Notes: a model not told the origin generated them from the letters alone. DNA of 24,554 bases from CAYXPG01 sp964564845 (GCA_964564845.1 CAZMCN010000015.1:1-24554); one strand, 5' to 3'; counted from the stretch's first letter, positions 14,684-22,688 are shown. A program made the numbers and translations.

Positions 14684-15787
14684 ATGGCAAAAAAAGTAAC
14701 GGAGATTGTAATGATTGTAATAGTTTTGTCGGTTTCGGTGACTATTGCCAAAGGCGGCCCTTATAATGAGGCAGGTATAAACGGCTATATCGGTGACGAC
14801 TGGCGGCACGCTAATCCGTTTGAAGACCCCGATGCGGTTCTGAATCCGATATTTCGCGGCTGGGCTGATGCTGTTGAAAGCTACCAGCCGGCACCGGGCG
14901 TAGAAGCCGTGTGGCAAAATGCAAGTAAGGCACTTGGGCCGGCTACGGGCGACCATTATTATGGCGTTGTCGGTCTGGGCGATTTGGATGAAGAACAAAT
15001 CGGCCAGGGTACCCCGCCCGGTCAGATAACTCTGTCATTTAATGAGCCGGGTAATATTATTCGAGACGTTAATGGATATGATTTTGTTGTTTTCGAGAAC
15101 GGCTTTATCAGCGGATTTACGGACCCTGTTTTCGGTTTCGTTGAGGGACAGATTTTCGCAGAGCTTGGGTACGTTGAGGTCTCTTCCGACGGCAATAATT
15201 TCGTAAGATTCAGCGGCGTATCCTTAACCGCAGGGCGAGTCGGAGCGCTTGGCACCATTGACATTTCAGACGTTTATAACTTTGCCGGCAAACACCCTAA
15301 CGGTTACGGCCTCTGTACCGGCACGGCGTTCGATTTGAGCGATATTGAAGACGACCCTAGCGTTGTGTCGGGGCTTGTTGATGTTAATAATATAAGATAT
15401 GTGCGAATAGTGGATATTCCCGGCAGCGGAGATTTTTATGACGAAGCTGTCAAACGCATCGACCCTGGCACCTGGCCGGTGTGGGCTAATTACGATGCCA
15501 ATCACCCCGTTTATGATGTTTGGCTTACGTTGGGCAGCGGCGGCGTGGACCTGGAGGCAATAGGTGTTCTGTGTGAGCAGAAGTATTCAGGCGACGTTAA
15601 TCTTGACGGCATTGTAGATGTGTATGATTTTTTAGCGTTTAGTTCTGCCTGGCTCAGCCGGTTTGGAACAGATAACTGGATAGCGAGATGCGACGTTGCA
15701 GAACCGAAAGATATGGTAATAGATTTTCTGGATTTTGCCGTGTTAGCCGAGCAGTGGGGAGCAGTCGAAGATTGGCGTAATCAATAA
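14684..15787 (+). CDS. Exported surface protein with dockerin-like C-terminus
   Basis: The 367-residue product has a short N-terminal signal peptide (hydrophobic IVMIVIVLSVSVTIA). A long beta-rich domain follows: GYDFVVFENGF (131-141), YVEVSSDGNNFVRFSG (163-178), VYNFAGKHPNG (197-207), VDVNNIRYVRIVDIPGSGD (232-250), YDVWLTLGSGGVDLEAIGV (277-295). I know this arrangement from secreted proteins that accompany DUF4465 proteins in cobalamin-regulated loci, though no function is established. Residues 303-324 (GDVNLDGIVDVYDFLAF) and 337-358 (a degenerate second copy) form a dockerin type I-like pair of calcium loops, likely for surface attachment or assembly. ATG 14684 has GAGG ten bases upstream. 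It should be cotranscribed with the PEP-CTERM gene. Confidence 0.8.
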   Translation: MAKKVTEIVMIVIVLSVSVTIAKGGPYNEAGINGYIGDDWRHANPFEDPDAVLNPIFRGWADAVESYQPAPGVEAVWQNASKALGPATGDHYYGVVGLGDLDEEQIGQGTPPGQITLSFNEPGNIIRDVNGYDFVVFENGFISGFTDPVFGFVEGQIFAELGYVEVSSDGNNFVRFSGVSLTAGRVGALGTIDISDVYNFAGKHPNGYGLCTGTAFDLSDIEDDPSVVSGLVDVNNIRYVRIVDIPGSGDFYDEAVKRIDPGTWPVWANYDANHPVYDVWLTLGSGGVDLEAIGVLCEQKYSGDVNLDGIVDVYDFLAFSSAWLSRFGTDNWIARCDVAEPKDMVIDFLDFAVLAEQWGAVEDWRNQ

Positions 15788-15810
15788 TGTAGTATGCGTG
15801 GTTTAACACT

Positions 15811-16635
15811 ATGTTTGCAGAAAAGCAAAGAGCTTTTACTCTGGTTGAGCTGCTGGTAGTCATTTCGGTCATTGGTTTGTTAATGGCGATACTAATGCCG
15901 TCATTGAGCAAGGCAAGGTCCCAGGCACGCAGTATGGTTTGCAGGTCAAACCTTCGCCAGCTCTTTTTCGCAAACACCGGATATTCGACCGAGCACAACG
16001 GTTATTACGTTCCGGGGGCGCCTGATATTACCGAATATAAGGGAGGTAACCACCGCTGGCACGGAGTCCGAAGCAATCCCGATGAGGCATTTGACCCGCT
16101 AAAAGGCCCACTGGCAGGGTATCTGGCTGACGGTGAGGTTAAGGAATGTCCCCGAAGAGTGGATTTTTTCAAGGGACAGGAATGGGAAGAAAGCTTCGAG
16201 AAGGGCTGCGGGGGATATGGGTATAATAATGTTTATATTGGTTCTCGGCAGTGGCAGGGCCGAGAGTTCAGCTCATTTGAGGAGATGAGGCGTGCCGGCT
16301 GGGAGACAACGAGGTCCGATGAGGTGGGCAGGCCGTCTGAGACGCTTATGTTCGCCGATACAGCGATGTCCAAACAAGGGGCAACGCTGATAGAGTATTC
16401 GTTTGCTGAACCGCCTTTTTACGTTTATAAAGGTGAGCCGGTGACGGGTTCTTACCTGTCGGCGTCGATACATTTTCGCCATCGGGGCATGGCAAATATA
16501 GGATGGGCCGACGGGCATATTGATTCGCGAGAGATGGCAAAGTTCGACGGTGAAAATGTCTATGGAGTTAATTCTGCCGATGTGCAGTTGGGCTGGTTCG
16601 AGCCGCTGGATAACAGTTTATTCGATTTGAAATAA
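15811..16635 (+). CDS. Prepilin-like protein with H-x9-DG motif
   Basis: The 274-residue product begins with a prepilin signal: KQRA then FTLVELLVVISVIGLLMAIL. Cleavage would be between A8 and F9, with E13 as the +5 glutamate, followed by a membrane helix. This is the type IV pilin/type II secretion pseudopilin N-terminus widely expanded in Planctomycetota and Lentisphaerota. The remainder is a large extracellular domain with several cysteines (CRSNLRQL, ECPRR, KGCGGYGYNN). H224 and DG 234-235 make the H-x9-DG motif seen in these families. It lies 23 bases after the dockerin gene with no terminator, so it should belong to the riboswitch-controlled unit. No strong ribosome site is visible. Confidence 0.84.
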   Translation: MFAEKQRAFTLVELLVVISVIGLLMAILMPSLSKARSQARSMVCRSNLRQLFFANTGYSTEHNGYYVPGAPDITEYKGGNHRWHGVRSNPDEAFDPLKGPLAGYLADGEVKECPRRVDFFKGQEWEESFEKGCGGYGYNNVYIGSRQWQGREFSSFEEMRRAGWETTRSDEVGRPSETLMFADTAMSKQGATLIEYSFAEPPFYVYKGEPVTGSYLSASIHFRHRGMANIGWADGHIDSREMAKFDGENVYGVNSADVQLGWFEPLDNSLFDLK

Positions 16636-16636
16636 A

Positions 16637-17428
16637 ATGGCCTTATCCGGCGAAGTTTGTATAATTGCCGAGATGAAGGCGGCAAAGATAAAACCAAGTA
16701 TCGATTTTGTGCGGGGCGGTTTCAATGAGCTTCTTTGGCCTGGGGTTTGTATCAACTGTAGAGAAAATATTGCCGAATCCGACAATGAACTCTGTCAGGA
16801 TTGCTGGGAGCAGCTTCTCGGCTGTACGAGCGGTGATTACTGCCGGCGATGCGGGCGGGACGTCAGTAAATACGCCATATTTGATGGCACCTGCCCTGAC
16901 TGCCGGGACAAAGAAATACACTTTGACCGGATGGCCCGAAGCGGCATTTACGCACAGGTTTTGCAGAAAATGATACTTGGTTTTAAGAACGGCCGGGTAG
17001 AGCTGGACAAAAATCTTGGTCTGTTAGCCAATTGGGCTTTGGAAGGCGGCGGCTTTTATGAGGATATAGATTTTTTCGTGCCTGTTCCCCTGCACTGGCG
17101 GAGGCGATTAGTTCGCGGTTATAATCAATCTCTGGTTTTGGCGAAGAAATTAAGGCACCCGAAGGCGAATATAAACATCGACCTTGTTCGCATTCGCTAT
17201 ACGAAGGCGCAGCCGATGATGGTAAGTCCAGCCGCCCGCGCCAGAAACGTTGCCGGCGCTTTTGCCGTTCGCTACGGGCACAGTTTTTCAGGGGCTAAAA
17301 TTTGTCTTGTCGATGATATAAAGACGACCGGCGCTACTTTGAATGAGTGCGCGAGGACATTGAAAGAGGCCGGCGCTTCGAGAGTCTTTGGGCTGGTGTT
17401 GGCCGTCGCGGGCCAAAACGTCAGCTAA
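16637..17428 (+). CDS. comF: ComF family phosphoribosyltransferase-like protein
   Basis: ComF proteins assist DNA uptake during transformation in some bacteria and combine a zinc-binding N-terminus with a phosphoribosyltransferase fold. This 263-residue protein has Cys pairs C38/C41, C53/C56, C69/C72 and C86/C89 (VCINCRE, LCQDCWE, YCRRCGRD, TCPDCRD). The domain then shows FVPVPLHWRRRLVRGYNQS and the PRPP loop ICLVDDIKTTGATL near residue 225. The start is uncertain: ATG 16637, one base after the prepilin stop, or ATG 16673 (MKAAKIKPS), which trims 12 residues. The one-base spacing suggests it is transcribed with the surface genes, but comF is common and the link to cobalamin may be accidental. 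Confidence 0.88.
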   Translation: MALSGEVCIIAEMKAAKIKPSIDFVRGGFNELLWPGVCINCRENIAESDNELCQDCWEQLLGCTSGDYCRRCGRDVSKYAIFDGTCPDCRDKEIHFDRMARSGIYAQVLQKMILGFKNGRVELDKNLGLLANWALEGGGFYEDIDFFVPVPLHWRRRLVRGYNQSLVLAKKLRHPKANINIDLVRIRYTKAQPMMVSPAARARNVAGAFAVRYGHSFSGAKICLVDDIKTTGATLNECARTLKEAGASRVFGLVLAVAGQNVS

Positions 17429-17440
17429 ATCTACGATTCG

Positions 17441-17470
17441 ATACGAAAAAACAATTATAGTTTTTCGTAT
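17441..17470. terminator. Bidirectional terminator between convergent genes
   Basis: ATACGAAAAA (17441-17450) and TTTTTCGTAT (17461-17470) form a perfect ten-pair stem around a ten-base loop. T runs follow on the plus strand and A-rich sequence serves the minus strand. It sits exactly where comF (ending 17428) meets the XRE/S24 gene (ending 17455) and overlaps the last codons of the latter. Confidence 0.6.
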
Positions 17471-18231
17471 TTTATGGTAGCACGGTATAGGCCGTTGATT
17501 CGTTTGCCGTCGATGATTATAGGTGAATAATTTTCGTTTCTGGGCTGAAGGCGGACCTTATTGTCCGGCTCGAAAAAGACCCTTTTAAAGGCTGTTTCGT
17601 GGGGCTGGGTAAAACGAATGAAGCAATCGTCGCCGTTGTGGACTTCGGCGGCGGGCGAGAAGACAACTATGTCCCCTTCGCAGAACTTCGGTTCCATCGA
17701 ATCGCCGACGACCCGGACGGCAAATGCGTTGGGGTCGTGGACGTCCGGGCAGCGGACATAATCGTCGGCGATGCCTACGGGATAGTCCAAATCGTTAAAA
17801 TCGGCCGGATAGCCGGCTGCGACTTTGTTTATCACCGGCACTAACCGTCCCGCCGCCAGAGGTGAGGCGGTTTTTTCGGGGTCAAGCTGACTTTCTGTGA
17901 GAAGTTTATCAAGGCGGCTTACATTGGTTTTTGTGTTTATCAATTTTTTAATGAGGTGTCGCCATTTCTGGTTTTCAGCTTCAGCAGATTCATAGCCCTG
18001 GCGAATATCAGACGGTAGATTTTCCATATGAGCAATATGCAGCAGCAGGCCCGGCTCAAACTCAAGTATCCTCTCAAGCCTTCTGAGCAGTTCGTCGCTG
18101 GGGGGGTTTTTGACCTTGCCGGTCTCAATCGTGGACAGATATGGCTTTGAAAAGCCGATTCGGCTGCTGACCTCGTCGAGGGTCAGGTTCAATTGTTCAC
18201 GTTTTTTTCTTATTATTTGCCCTAAAGCCAT
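17455..18231 (-). CDS. XRE-type HTH repressor with S24 (LexA/CI-like) peptidase domain
   Basis: The 258-residue protein combines an XRE helix-turn-helix (about 5-60; LTLDEVSSRIGFSKPYLSTIE) with a C-terminal S24 self-cleavage domain. The putative cleavage bond is A139-G140 in VAAGYPADF, the nucleophile is S178 in VVGDSMEPKFCEGD, and the general base is K216 in ETAFKRVFF. Such repressors are inactivated by RecA-stimulated autoproteolysis, although the trigger here is unproven. ATG 18231 has GAGGA six bases upstream. A TTG at 18255 would overlap the DUF362 stop and lacks a ribosome site. It lies 16 bases after the DUF362 gene, so it is probably the last gene of that unit. No phage genes accompany it. 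Confidence 0.88.
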   Translation of the reverse strand: MALGQIIRKKREQLNLTLDEVSSRIGFSKPYLSTIETGKVKNPPSDELLRRLERILEFEPGLLLHIAHMENLPSDIRQGYESAEAENQKWRHLIKKLINTKTNVSRLDKLLTESQLDPEKTASPLAAGRLVPVINKVAAGYPADFNDLDYPVGIADDYVRCPDVHDPNAFAVRVVGDSMEPKFCEGDIVVFSPAAEVHNGDDCFIRFTQPHETAFKRVFFEPDNKVRLQPRNENYSPIIIDGKRINGLYRATIKYEKL

Positions 18232-18247
18232 AGCAAATCCTCGAATG

Positions 18248-19324
18248 TTAATCAACTTCTATAAGCTCGTAATCGCCTCTGCCGAGTCCGATATGCTCTG
18301 CGTGTTCAATTTGATAGATGGGCTTAAGTTTATACTTTTTTATCAGTTTCGGCATTTTTTCCCCTGCCTTTTCTTCCACCAAATCCAGTGCTGCCTTGTC
18401 AACAGCCACAGGGTCTGTCGAGGCGACTATGCCGATATCATCAACTATTTTAGGGATATCGGCGTCGTCGAAACAATCACAATCTTTGGTTACCGATATT
18501 ACGTAATTAAAAAATGCAGCCCTGTTTTGCTTGCCCTTCAGTGCTGCCATTGCGTGTTCGGCCATATTTTTTTGCAGTATTTCACACTCTGTGCCCCAGT
18601 CATATTCCATAGCATCGAATTTACAGACGATGAGACATTCGGCACATCCGATACATTTATCCGTATCGATGTGCGCTTTAATGTCATCGAGGGTAATGGC
18701 ACCAACCGGACAGTGTCTAACGCATTCTCCACAGCGTTCACATTTGTCGCTGACACTGAGTTTAAGAGCGGAATGCTGTCTCATTTTTCCTTTTCTGCTG
18801 GCACATCCCATCCCGAGTGTTTTGATGGTGGCGGCGGCACAGGTGGCGGGATGGCCTGTAAAGTGTGCCAGGGAAAGAATCGATTGACACCGGACGATAT
18901 CGGAGGCGATAAAAACTTCCTCATTGAGCTGGCCGTTAATCTGTACGGCTGTCTCCGAAGTTCCGAACAACCCATCGGGGGCAATGAACGGTATTCCAAG
19001 CCCTTTTGTATCAAAGCCGTGCTCGGAGGCAAGAATACAATGGTCGATGGCATTGTGTCTTCGGCCTGTATATAAAGTGCTGGTGTCGGTCAAAAACGGT
19101 TTTGTTTTTAACCTCAGCAGCTCATCGATGAGTCCCTTAATGCAAGGCGACTTTATATATGTGTTGTTCGGCGCCTCGCCGACGTGTATTTTAACAGCGG
19201 TAAAGTCGTTCTCCTTAAAGCATTCTGCGAAGCCGCCGGCCCTGAAGAGCTTTTGCGACTTTTTTGAAATTTCCTGCTCACCGTCATTAAGCGAGGCTTT
19301 GATAAAATATACCTTAGAGTCCAT
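18248..19324 (-). CDS. DUF362 protein with two [4Fe-4S] ferredoxin motifs
   Basis: The 358-residue protein has the DUF362 domain (FTAVKIHVGEAPNNTYIKSP, FLTDTSTLYTGRRH, HFTGHPATCAAATIKTLGMGC) interrupted by a bacterial ferredoxin pair. The cluster ligands are C195, C198, C201, C205 (CERCGECVRHCP) and C224, C227, C230, C234 (CIGCAECLIVCK). The C-terminal VASTDPVAVDKAALDLVEE completes the domain. DUF362 proteins are soluble iron-sulfur proteins of unknown partner, common in anaerobes. ATG 19324 lacks a good Shine-Dalgarno; a near-consensus promoter is upstream. It is followed closely by the XRE/S24 gene and preceded by the DUF1638 gene. An electron-transfer role is inferred only from the clusters. 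Confidence 0.9.
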   Translation of the reverse strand: MDSKVYFIKASLNDGEQEISKKSQKLFRAGGFAECFKENDFTAVKIHVGEAPNNTYIKSPCIKGLIDELLRLKTKPFLTDTSTLYTGRRHNAIDHCILASEHGFDTKGLGIPFIAPDGLFGTSETAVQINGQLNEEVFIASDIVRCQSILSLAHFTGHPATCAAATIKTLGMGCASRKGKMRQHSALKLSVSDKCERCGECVRHCPVGAITLDDIKAHIDTDKCIGCAECLIVCKFDAMEYDWGTECEILQKNMAEHAMAALKGKQNRAAFFNYVISVTKDCDCFDDADIPKIVDDIGIVASTDPVAVDKAALDLVEEKAGEKMPKLIKKYKLKPIYQIEHAEHIGLGRGDYELIEVD

Positions 19325-19395
19325 AGGAAATCATCATTTACGATAAAAGAACAACCCGCCATATTGCAAATAATCGGCTTAAAGAAACTTCGCCT

Positions 19396-19423
19396 ATTAT
19401 ATTGTTTTTTGGTTTGACGACAA
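19396..19423 (-). promoter_or_regulatory. Probable promoter for the DUF362-XRE unit
   Basis: On the minus strand TTGTCG (19423-19418) is followed after 16 bases by a perfect TATAAT (19401-19396). The start would be about 65 bases before the DUF362 ATG, in the 112-base gap after the DUF1638 gene. Confidence 0.5.
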
Positions 19424-19436
19424 GGATACAGTTTTT

Positions 19437-20156
19437 TTATTCGGCCTTTATTATATCATCGCTTGTGAGGTCTTCGGAGATATTTTGGCCTGGTTTTACG
19501 ATTAAAAACTCGGAGTTTTTCCAGTCGCCGTCAAGGAGCCGCTGGCAGAGGCCTGGGTCGCCCTTTATCCGGTCATAGTTCCAGCCGAGAAATTCGGCAC
19601 ATTCTTTCGTGAATTTTTTATCGTTCTTGGAATTGGCAAACGCCCAGTCGATATATGTTGCCCAGTTGTACTCGGCCATCCATTTTTGTTCGGTTTCCAT
19701 CAGATATTTTGCGTTGTCGGCGCCAAATTTTTGCTGATACTCTTTAAGAATACGTTCATAGCGGTTTCTGCCGGGCGGGTCGCCGTTTTCTATCCATCCG
19801 CTGCTGAACCAGTAAATGCCGCGATGAGTGTCGAAGTATTGCCGGTATTTTTCTTTTGAGCCGAGCAGAAGTGTAATGCAGTCGTGGCCTCGGGGAATGA
19901 CGATTGGAATTTTTGCAGATAATCCTGCAATTCCATTGCTGCATAGGCCGTAACCCAGAAGTGTGGCGTCATATGGCCGGTGCTGAAAGTCGCAGATTCG
20001 CTCAAGCGCCTTTTGGACTTCGCTTCGCAGTTTGTCCGGCTGCTCGTGCAGGCCCTGCGGTATCACGACTATATCAATGACGTTTTTTGAGCGGGCGGCG
20101 CAAAAATACGCTTCTCTTTGCATTACCTTGCAAACTATAAACTGAAATCTTTTCAC
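19437..20156 (-). CDS. DUF1638 domain-containing protein
   Basis: The 239-residue protein matches DUF1638 as I recall it, with the paired motifs LGYGLCSNGIAGL and IPIVIPRGHDCITLLLGS, then FSSGWIENGD and a tryptophan-rich C-terminal half. The biochemical role is unknown; members occur widely in methanogens and anaerobic bacteria, sometimes near corrinoid methyltransferase genes. It has no signal peptide or membrane segment. Start GTG 20156 (MKRFQFIVCK) lies 16 bases after the upstream membrane protein gene with only a weak purine stretch ahead. It ends 112 bases before the DUF362 gene. Family assignment is by motif memory and should be treated as likely rather than certain. Confidence 0.72.
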   Translation of the reverse strand: MKRFQFIVCKVMQREAYFCAARSKNVIDIVVIPQGLHEQPDKLRSEVQKALERICDFQHRPYDATLLGYGLCSNGIAGLSAKIPIVIPRGHDCITLLLGSKEKYRQYFDTHRGIYWFSSGWIENGDPPGRNRYERILKEYQQKFGADNAKYLMETEQKWMAEYNWATYIDWAFANSKNDKKFTKECAEFLGWNYDRIKGDPGLCQRLLDGDWKNSEFLIVKPGQNISEDLTSDDIIKAE

Positions 20157-20172
20157 CGCTTATCTTAGATGA

Positions 20173-20697
20173 CTAAACAGTTTTCATAAACGAACCGATT
20201 GCCCTGGCAAGCTCATCCGGTTTTTGGGAGCCAATAAGCAGTCGCTTTTGGTTTTTCAGGATGAGCTGTACACCCTTGTTGCCTTTTACGTTATAAGCTT
20301 TACCTTTTTTGCCGAATCTAATGCCCCAGCCGCCATATTCAAGGATTGGCCTGTATGTCCGAGCGCAGCACTCGGCCAAATCTTCTGCCGTAAATTCCTT
20401 ATAGCGGATGTGAAAAGGAAAAAAACGTACATACAAACCATCAGAACGAACTTCTGTCTCTAAGTTCAATGTTAAAAGAAGAATCGCAACTGCCGCCGGT
20501 ACAAATACCATAAAGACTATAAAAAAAGCGAACGGTAACACGTCGATTGAGCCTTGTTGAGAAGATATATCTCTTAATGCAAACCAGCAAAGCCCGAACA
20601 TAAAAAACGTAAAGACCAGAAGTGCCGAACGAAGCCAGAGGGGGAACCTTTGTACTTCGCGAAAGATTACGTTATTTTCCCGGGCCATCTCCGTCAT
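20173..20697 (-). CDS. Small membrane protein, DUF6141-like
   Basis: The 174-residue product has two hydrophobic helices (about 22-42 and 53-77) and a soluble C-terminal part. The latter carries a recognisable pattern: SDGLYVRFFPFHIRYKEF, ARTYRPILEYGGWGIRFGKKGKAYN, then GVQLILKNQKRLLIGSQ and ELARAI. I associate this with DUF6141, function unknown; the fold probably resembles bacterial PH-like domains. ATG 20697 has AAGG five bases upstream and starts seven bases after the HGSNAT-like gene, so the two are translationally coupled. Confidence 0.68.
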   Translation of the reverse strand: MTEMARENNVIFREVQRFPLWLRSALLVFTFFMFGLCWFALRDISSQQGSIDVLPFAFFIVFMVFVPAAVAILLLTLNLETEVRSDGLYVRFFPFHIRYKEFTAEDLAECCARTYRPILEYGGWGIRFGKKGKAYNVKGNKGVQLILKNQKRLLIGSQKPDELARAIGSFMKTV

Positions 20698-20704
20698 TTT
20701 TACC

Positions 20705-21823
20705 TTACACCTTAAAGAATATCTTACGCCTGTACAAGAACCACAGAAAGAGCCATTCTGCCATAACGGTGCCTAAAGGTAGGATTATAGGTTTTACAGA
20801 ACCGGAGCGGGTGGCAATACCGTTTAGAAAAAACTGTGAAATAGCGTCAAAATCAATGACCTTCCTTATGAAATATATTATGATGGCATTGACGCCAATC
20901 ACAACAAAAAAGAACGCCCATTTTTTGTAGCCTTTGACGTCAATTATCCAATAGAACATGGCCAGCAGCAGTAAGCTCCAGCCGCCCGCGAACAAGACGT
21001 ACGAACTTGTCCAGAGCTTTTTATTAATTGGAAAAAGCATTCCCCAGAAGTATCCTACGACCAGGCAGAGCAGGCCTGCAGCGACCAGTCCTGCTACTTT
21101 GCGACCGCCTGAGCGATTAGAGCGCAGCCAGTGTCCTGAAAGCGCTCCCAAAAGGGTTGTGCAGACAGCAGGAAACGTCGATATAAAGCCTTCATTAACA
21201 CCGCCGGCACCGAGTATCACCCTGTCCAGGTAAAAAGCCAAACAGCCCTCTTTTTCGAAAACGCCTGCGCCATAGCCTGGAACCGGCACCAATATCGACG
21301 CAAGCCAGTAACCAACCAAAATAACTTCCACAATTATCATCTGGGCCCGCCAGGAAGTGTTCATTACTATTATGGCTGCGAAGAAGTAACAAAAGGCGAC
21401 TCGCGGCAGCACTCCATACGGGAACCAGCCCAAGGCCTGCCAGCGAAAATCCAAAAGATTATAATATAGCAGTCCGAGTAAAAGCAACACGGCCGAGCGT
21501 TTTAAAATGTGCAGATATATTTTGTCCGAACTTTCGCCTCGCTGGCTGCGTTTGGCAAAAGAAAACGGCAGCACAGCGCCTAAGATGAAAAGGAATAGAG
21601 GGAATATCAAATCCTGAAAATGAAAGCCCTCCCATTTTGCGTGGCTGAGCTGCTGACTTATTGTTTCTGTCAGAGGATTTTTCCACACCTTTGCCAGGCT
21701 GGAGAACAGCATCTCGCCCCCAATAATCCAGAACATAGCAAATCCCCGCAGTGCATCGATTGAGGTTACACGCTCTTTAAGAAGGTCCTGCGGCTCCTCG
21801 TCCAACATAACCAGCTTTTTCAT
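20705..21823 (-). CDS. HGSNAT/NagX-like membrane acyltransferase (DUF5009-type)
   Basis: The 372-residue integral membrane protein has about ten hydrophobic helices. Its N-terminus has the family signature RVTSIDALRGFAMFWIIGG, then FQDLIFPLFLFILGAVLPFS and a GWFPYGVLPRVAFCYFFAA stretch. Members relate to lysosomal heparan-alpha-glucosaminide N-acetyltransferase, which transfers acetyl groups from acetyl-CoA across a membrane to amino sugars; bacterial NagX-type proteins are often linked to aminosugar or polysaccharide use. The actual substrate cannot be inferred here. A TAAGGA lies about eight bases before ATG 21823. It is first of a pair with the DUF6141-like gene. Confidence 0.85.
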   Translation of the reverse strand: MKKLVMLDEEPQDLLKERVTSIDALRGFAMFWIIGGEMLFSSLAKVWKNPLTETISQQLSHAKWEGFHFQDLIFPLFLFILGAVLPFSFAKRSQRGESSDKIYLHILKRSAVLLLLGLLYYNLLDFRWQALGWFPYGVLPRVAFCYFFAAIIVMNTSWRAQMIIVEVILVGYWLASILVPVPGYGAGVFEKEGCLAFYLDRVILGAGGVNEGFISTFPAVCTTLLGALSGHWLRSNRSGGRKVAGLVAAGLLCLVVGYFWGMLFPINKKLWTSSYVLFAGGWSLLLLAMFYWIIDVKGYKKWAFFFVVIGVNAIIIYFIRKVIDFDAISQFFLNGIATRSGSVKPIILPLGTVMAEWLFLWFLYRRKIFFKV

Positions 21824-21902
21824 AATTTTTTCCTTACAGTCTCAAATTGTAACAACAATTGTGATTAAAATCCACATTGCCACAGTTGCTGTTGCCATAT
21901 AT

Positions 21903-22688
21903 CTACGGTTTGCATCGTTTGCAGGGTCTTTTGCCGGCTTTCAGTGCTTCGTTTCTGTTGTTATAACCCGTGAGGTTTTCCGGTTTGATTTTCTTTGCCC
22001 AGCTGCAATCCGGCTTATGGAAGACTTCACTGTTCTTTGATGCAACATATTTATATTCGGCTCGAGCCGATTTAGCGGGGGGCTTAAGCTGTTTTTTTAT
22101 CACTGCGCTGACGTCATTAGCATCGGCGGGCGCAGGCTGTTTGTCCTTCGGATTGGCTGCGATGTACGCCTGGATAAAAACTTCGACCTGCTCGGTAACC
22201 ACATCGGTAACTTTGGCGGGCATATTTTTCGCCGACACCATCTGCATCAGCGGTTCAGTTTTCCAGACATCAACCTGAAGATGCTGATTTCGCTTGGCCG
22301 GCAGGGTTGCAAGCCGAGCTAAAGATGTTTGAATATGGAACACATATTGTTGCGAATCCTTAAGCTTCAGCGTATTTATATCAATTCTAAACTCCGGCGT
22401 CTGTGACGGCTTTACGTTCGCATCCAAAAAAGGCCTGTGGATTATTTTGATGCCCGCCTCATCGAATTTGCGCTCGACTTTCTTGTGGATTTCTCCCAGT
22501 GTGCTGATATTTATATTCACATCGGGCTTGAGCTCAATATAGAATGTCTCCATACCAGCCAGAGCAGGATATGCCCGGCCGATGAGTCCGTGGTTAAGAA
22601 GTTCGGGCGGTTCAGTACCTGCGGAGGCCTGAATGCATAAAATTGCGGTGAGAATGGTTAAAACAGGAAAGTACTTTTTGTTTTTCAT
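21903..22688 (-). CDS. Exported protein with C-terminal Ada-like metal-binding motif
   Basis: The 261-residue precursor has a signal peptide, with a basic MKNKK and a hydrophobic core, and cleavage likely after ASA near residue 23. Residues 25-190 form an uncharacterised domain, perhaps related to periplasmic proteins that measure trends over sequence (FYIELKPDVNINISTLGEIH). After a Pro/Ala-rich linker (about 182-205) the last 50 residues show the pattern of the Ada zinc-binding fold: YVASKNSEVFHKPDCSWAKK followed by NRNEALKAGKRPCKRCKP. Three cysteines and one histidine can bind metal. In Ada this fold senses alkylated DNA, but an exported copy cannot do that, so a structural or binding role is likelier. 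GGAAGGGAG precedes ATG 22688. Confidence 0.75.
   Translation of the reverse strand: MKNKKYFPVLTILTAILCIQASAGTEPPELLNHGLIGRAYPALAGMETFYIELKPDVNINISTLGEIHKKVERKFDEAGIKIIHRPFLDANVKPSQTPEFRIDINTLKLKDSQQYVFHIQTSLARLATLPAKRNQHLQVDVWKTEPLMQMVSAKNMPAKVTDVVTEQVEVFIQAYIAANPKDKQPAPADANDVSAVIKKQLKPPAKSARAEYKYVASKNSEVFHKPDCSWAKKIKPENLTGYNNRNEALKAGKRPCKRCKP

Noticed and set aside
17455..18231. Prophage immunity region
   Set aside because: The repressor is phage-like, but no integrase, structural or lysis gene, or attachment-site repeat is visible nearby.
18110..19075. 321-residue plus-strand ORF opposite the DUF362 gene
   Set aside because: Long but antisense to a protein with two intact ferredoxin motifs; its translation is rich in Cys, Phe and Ile with no recognisable pattern.
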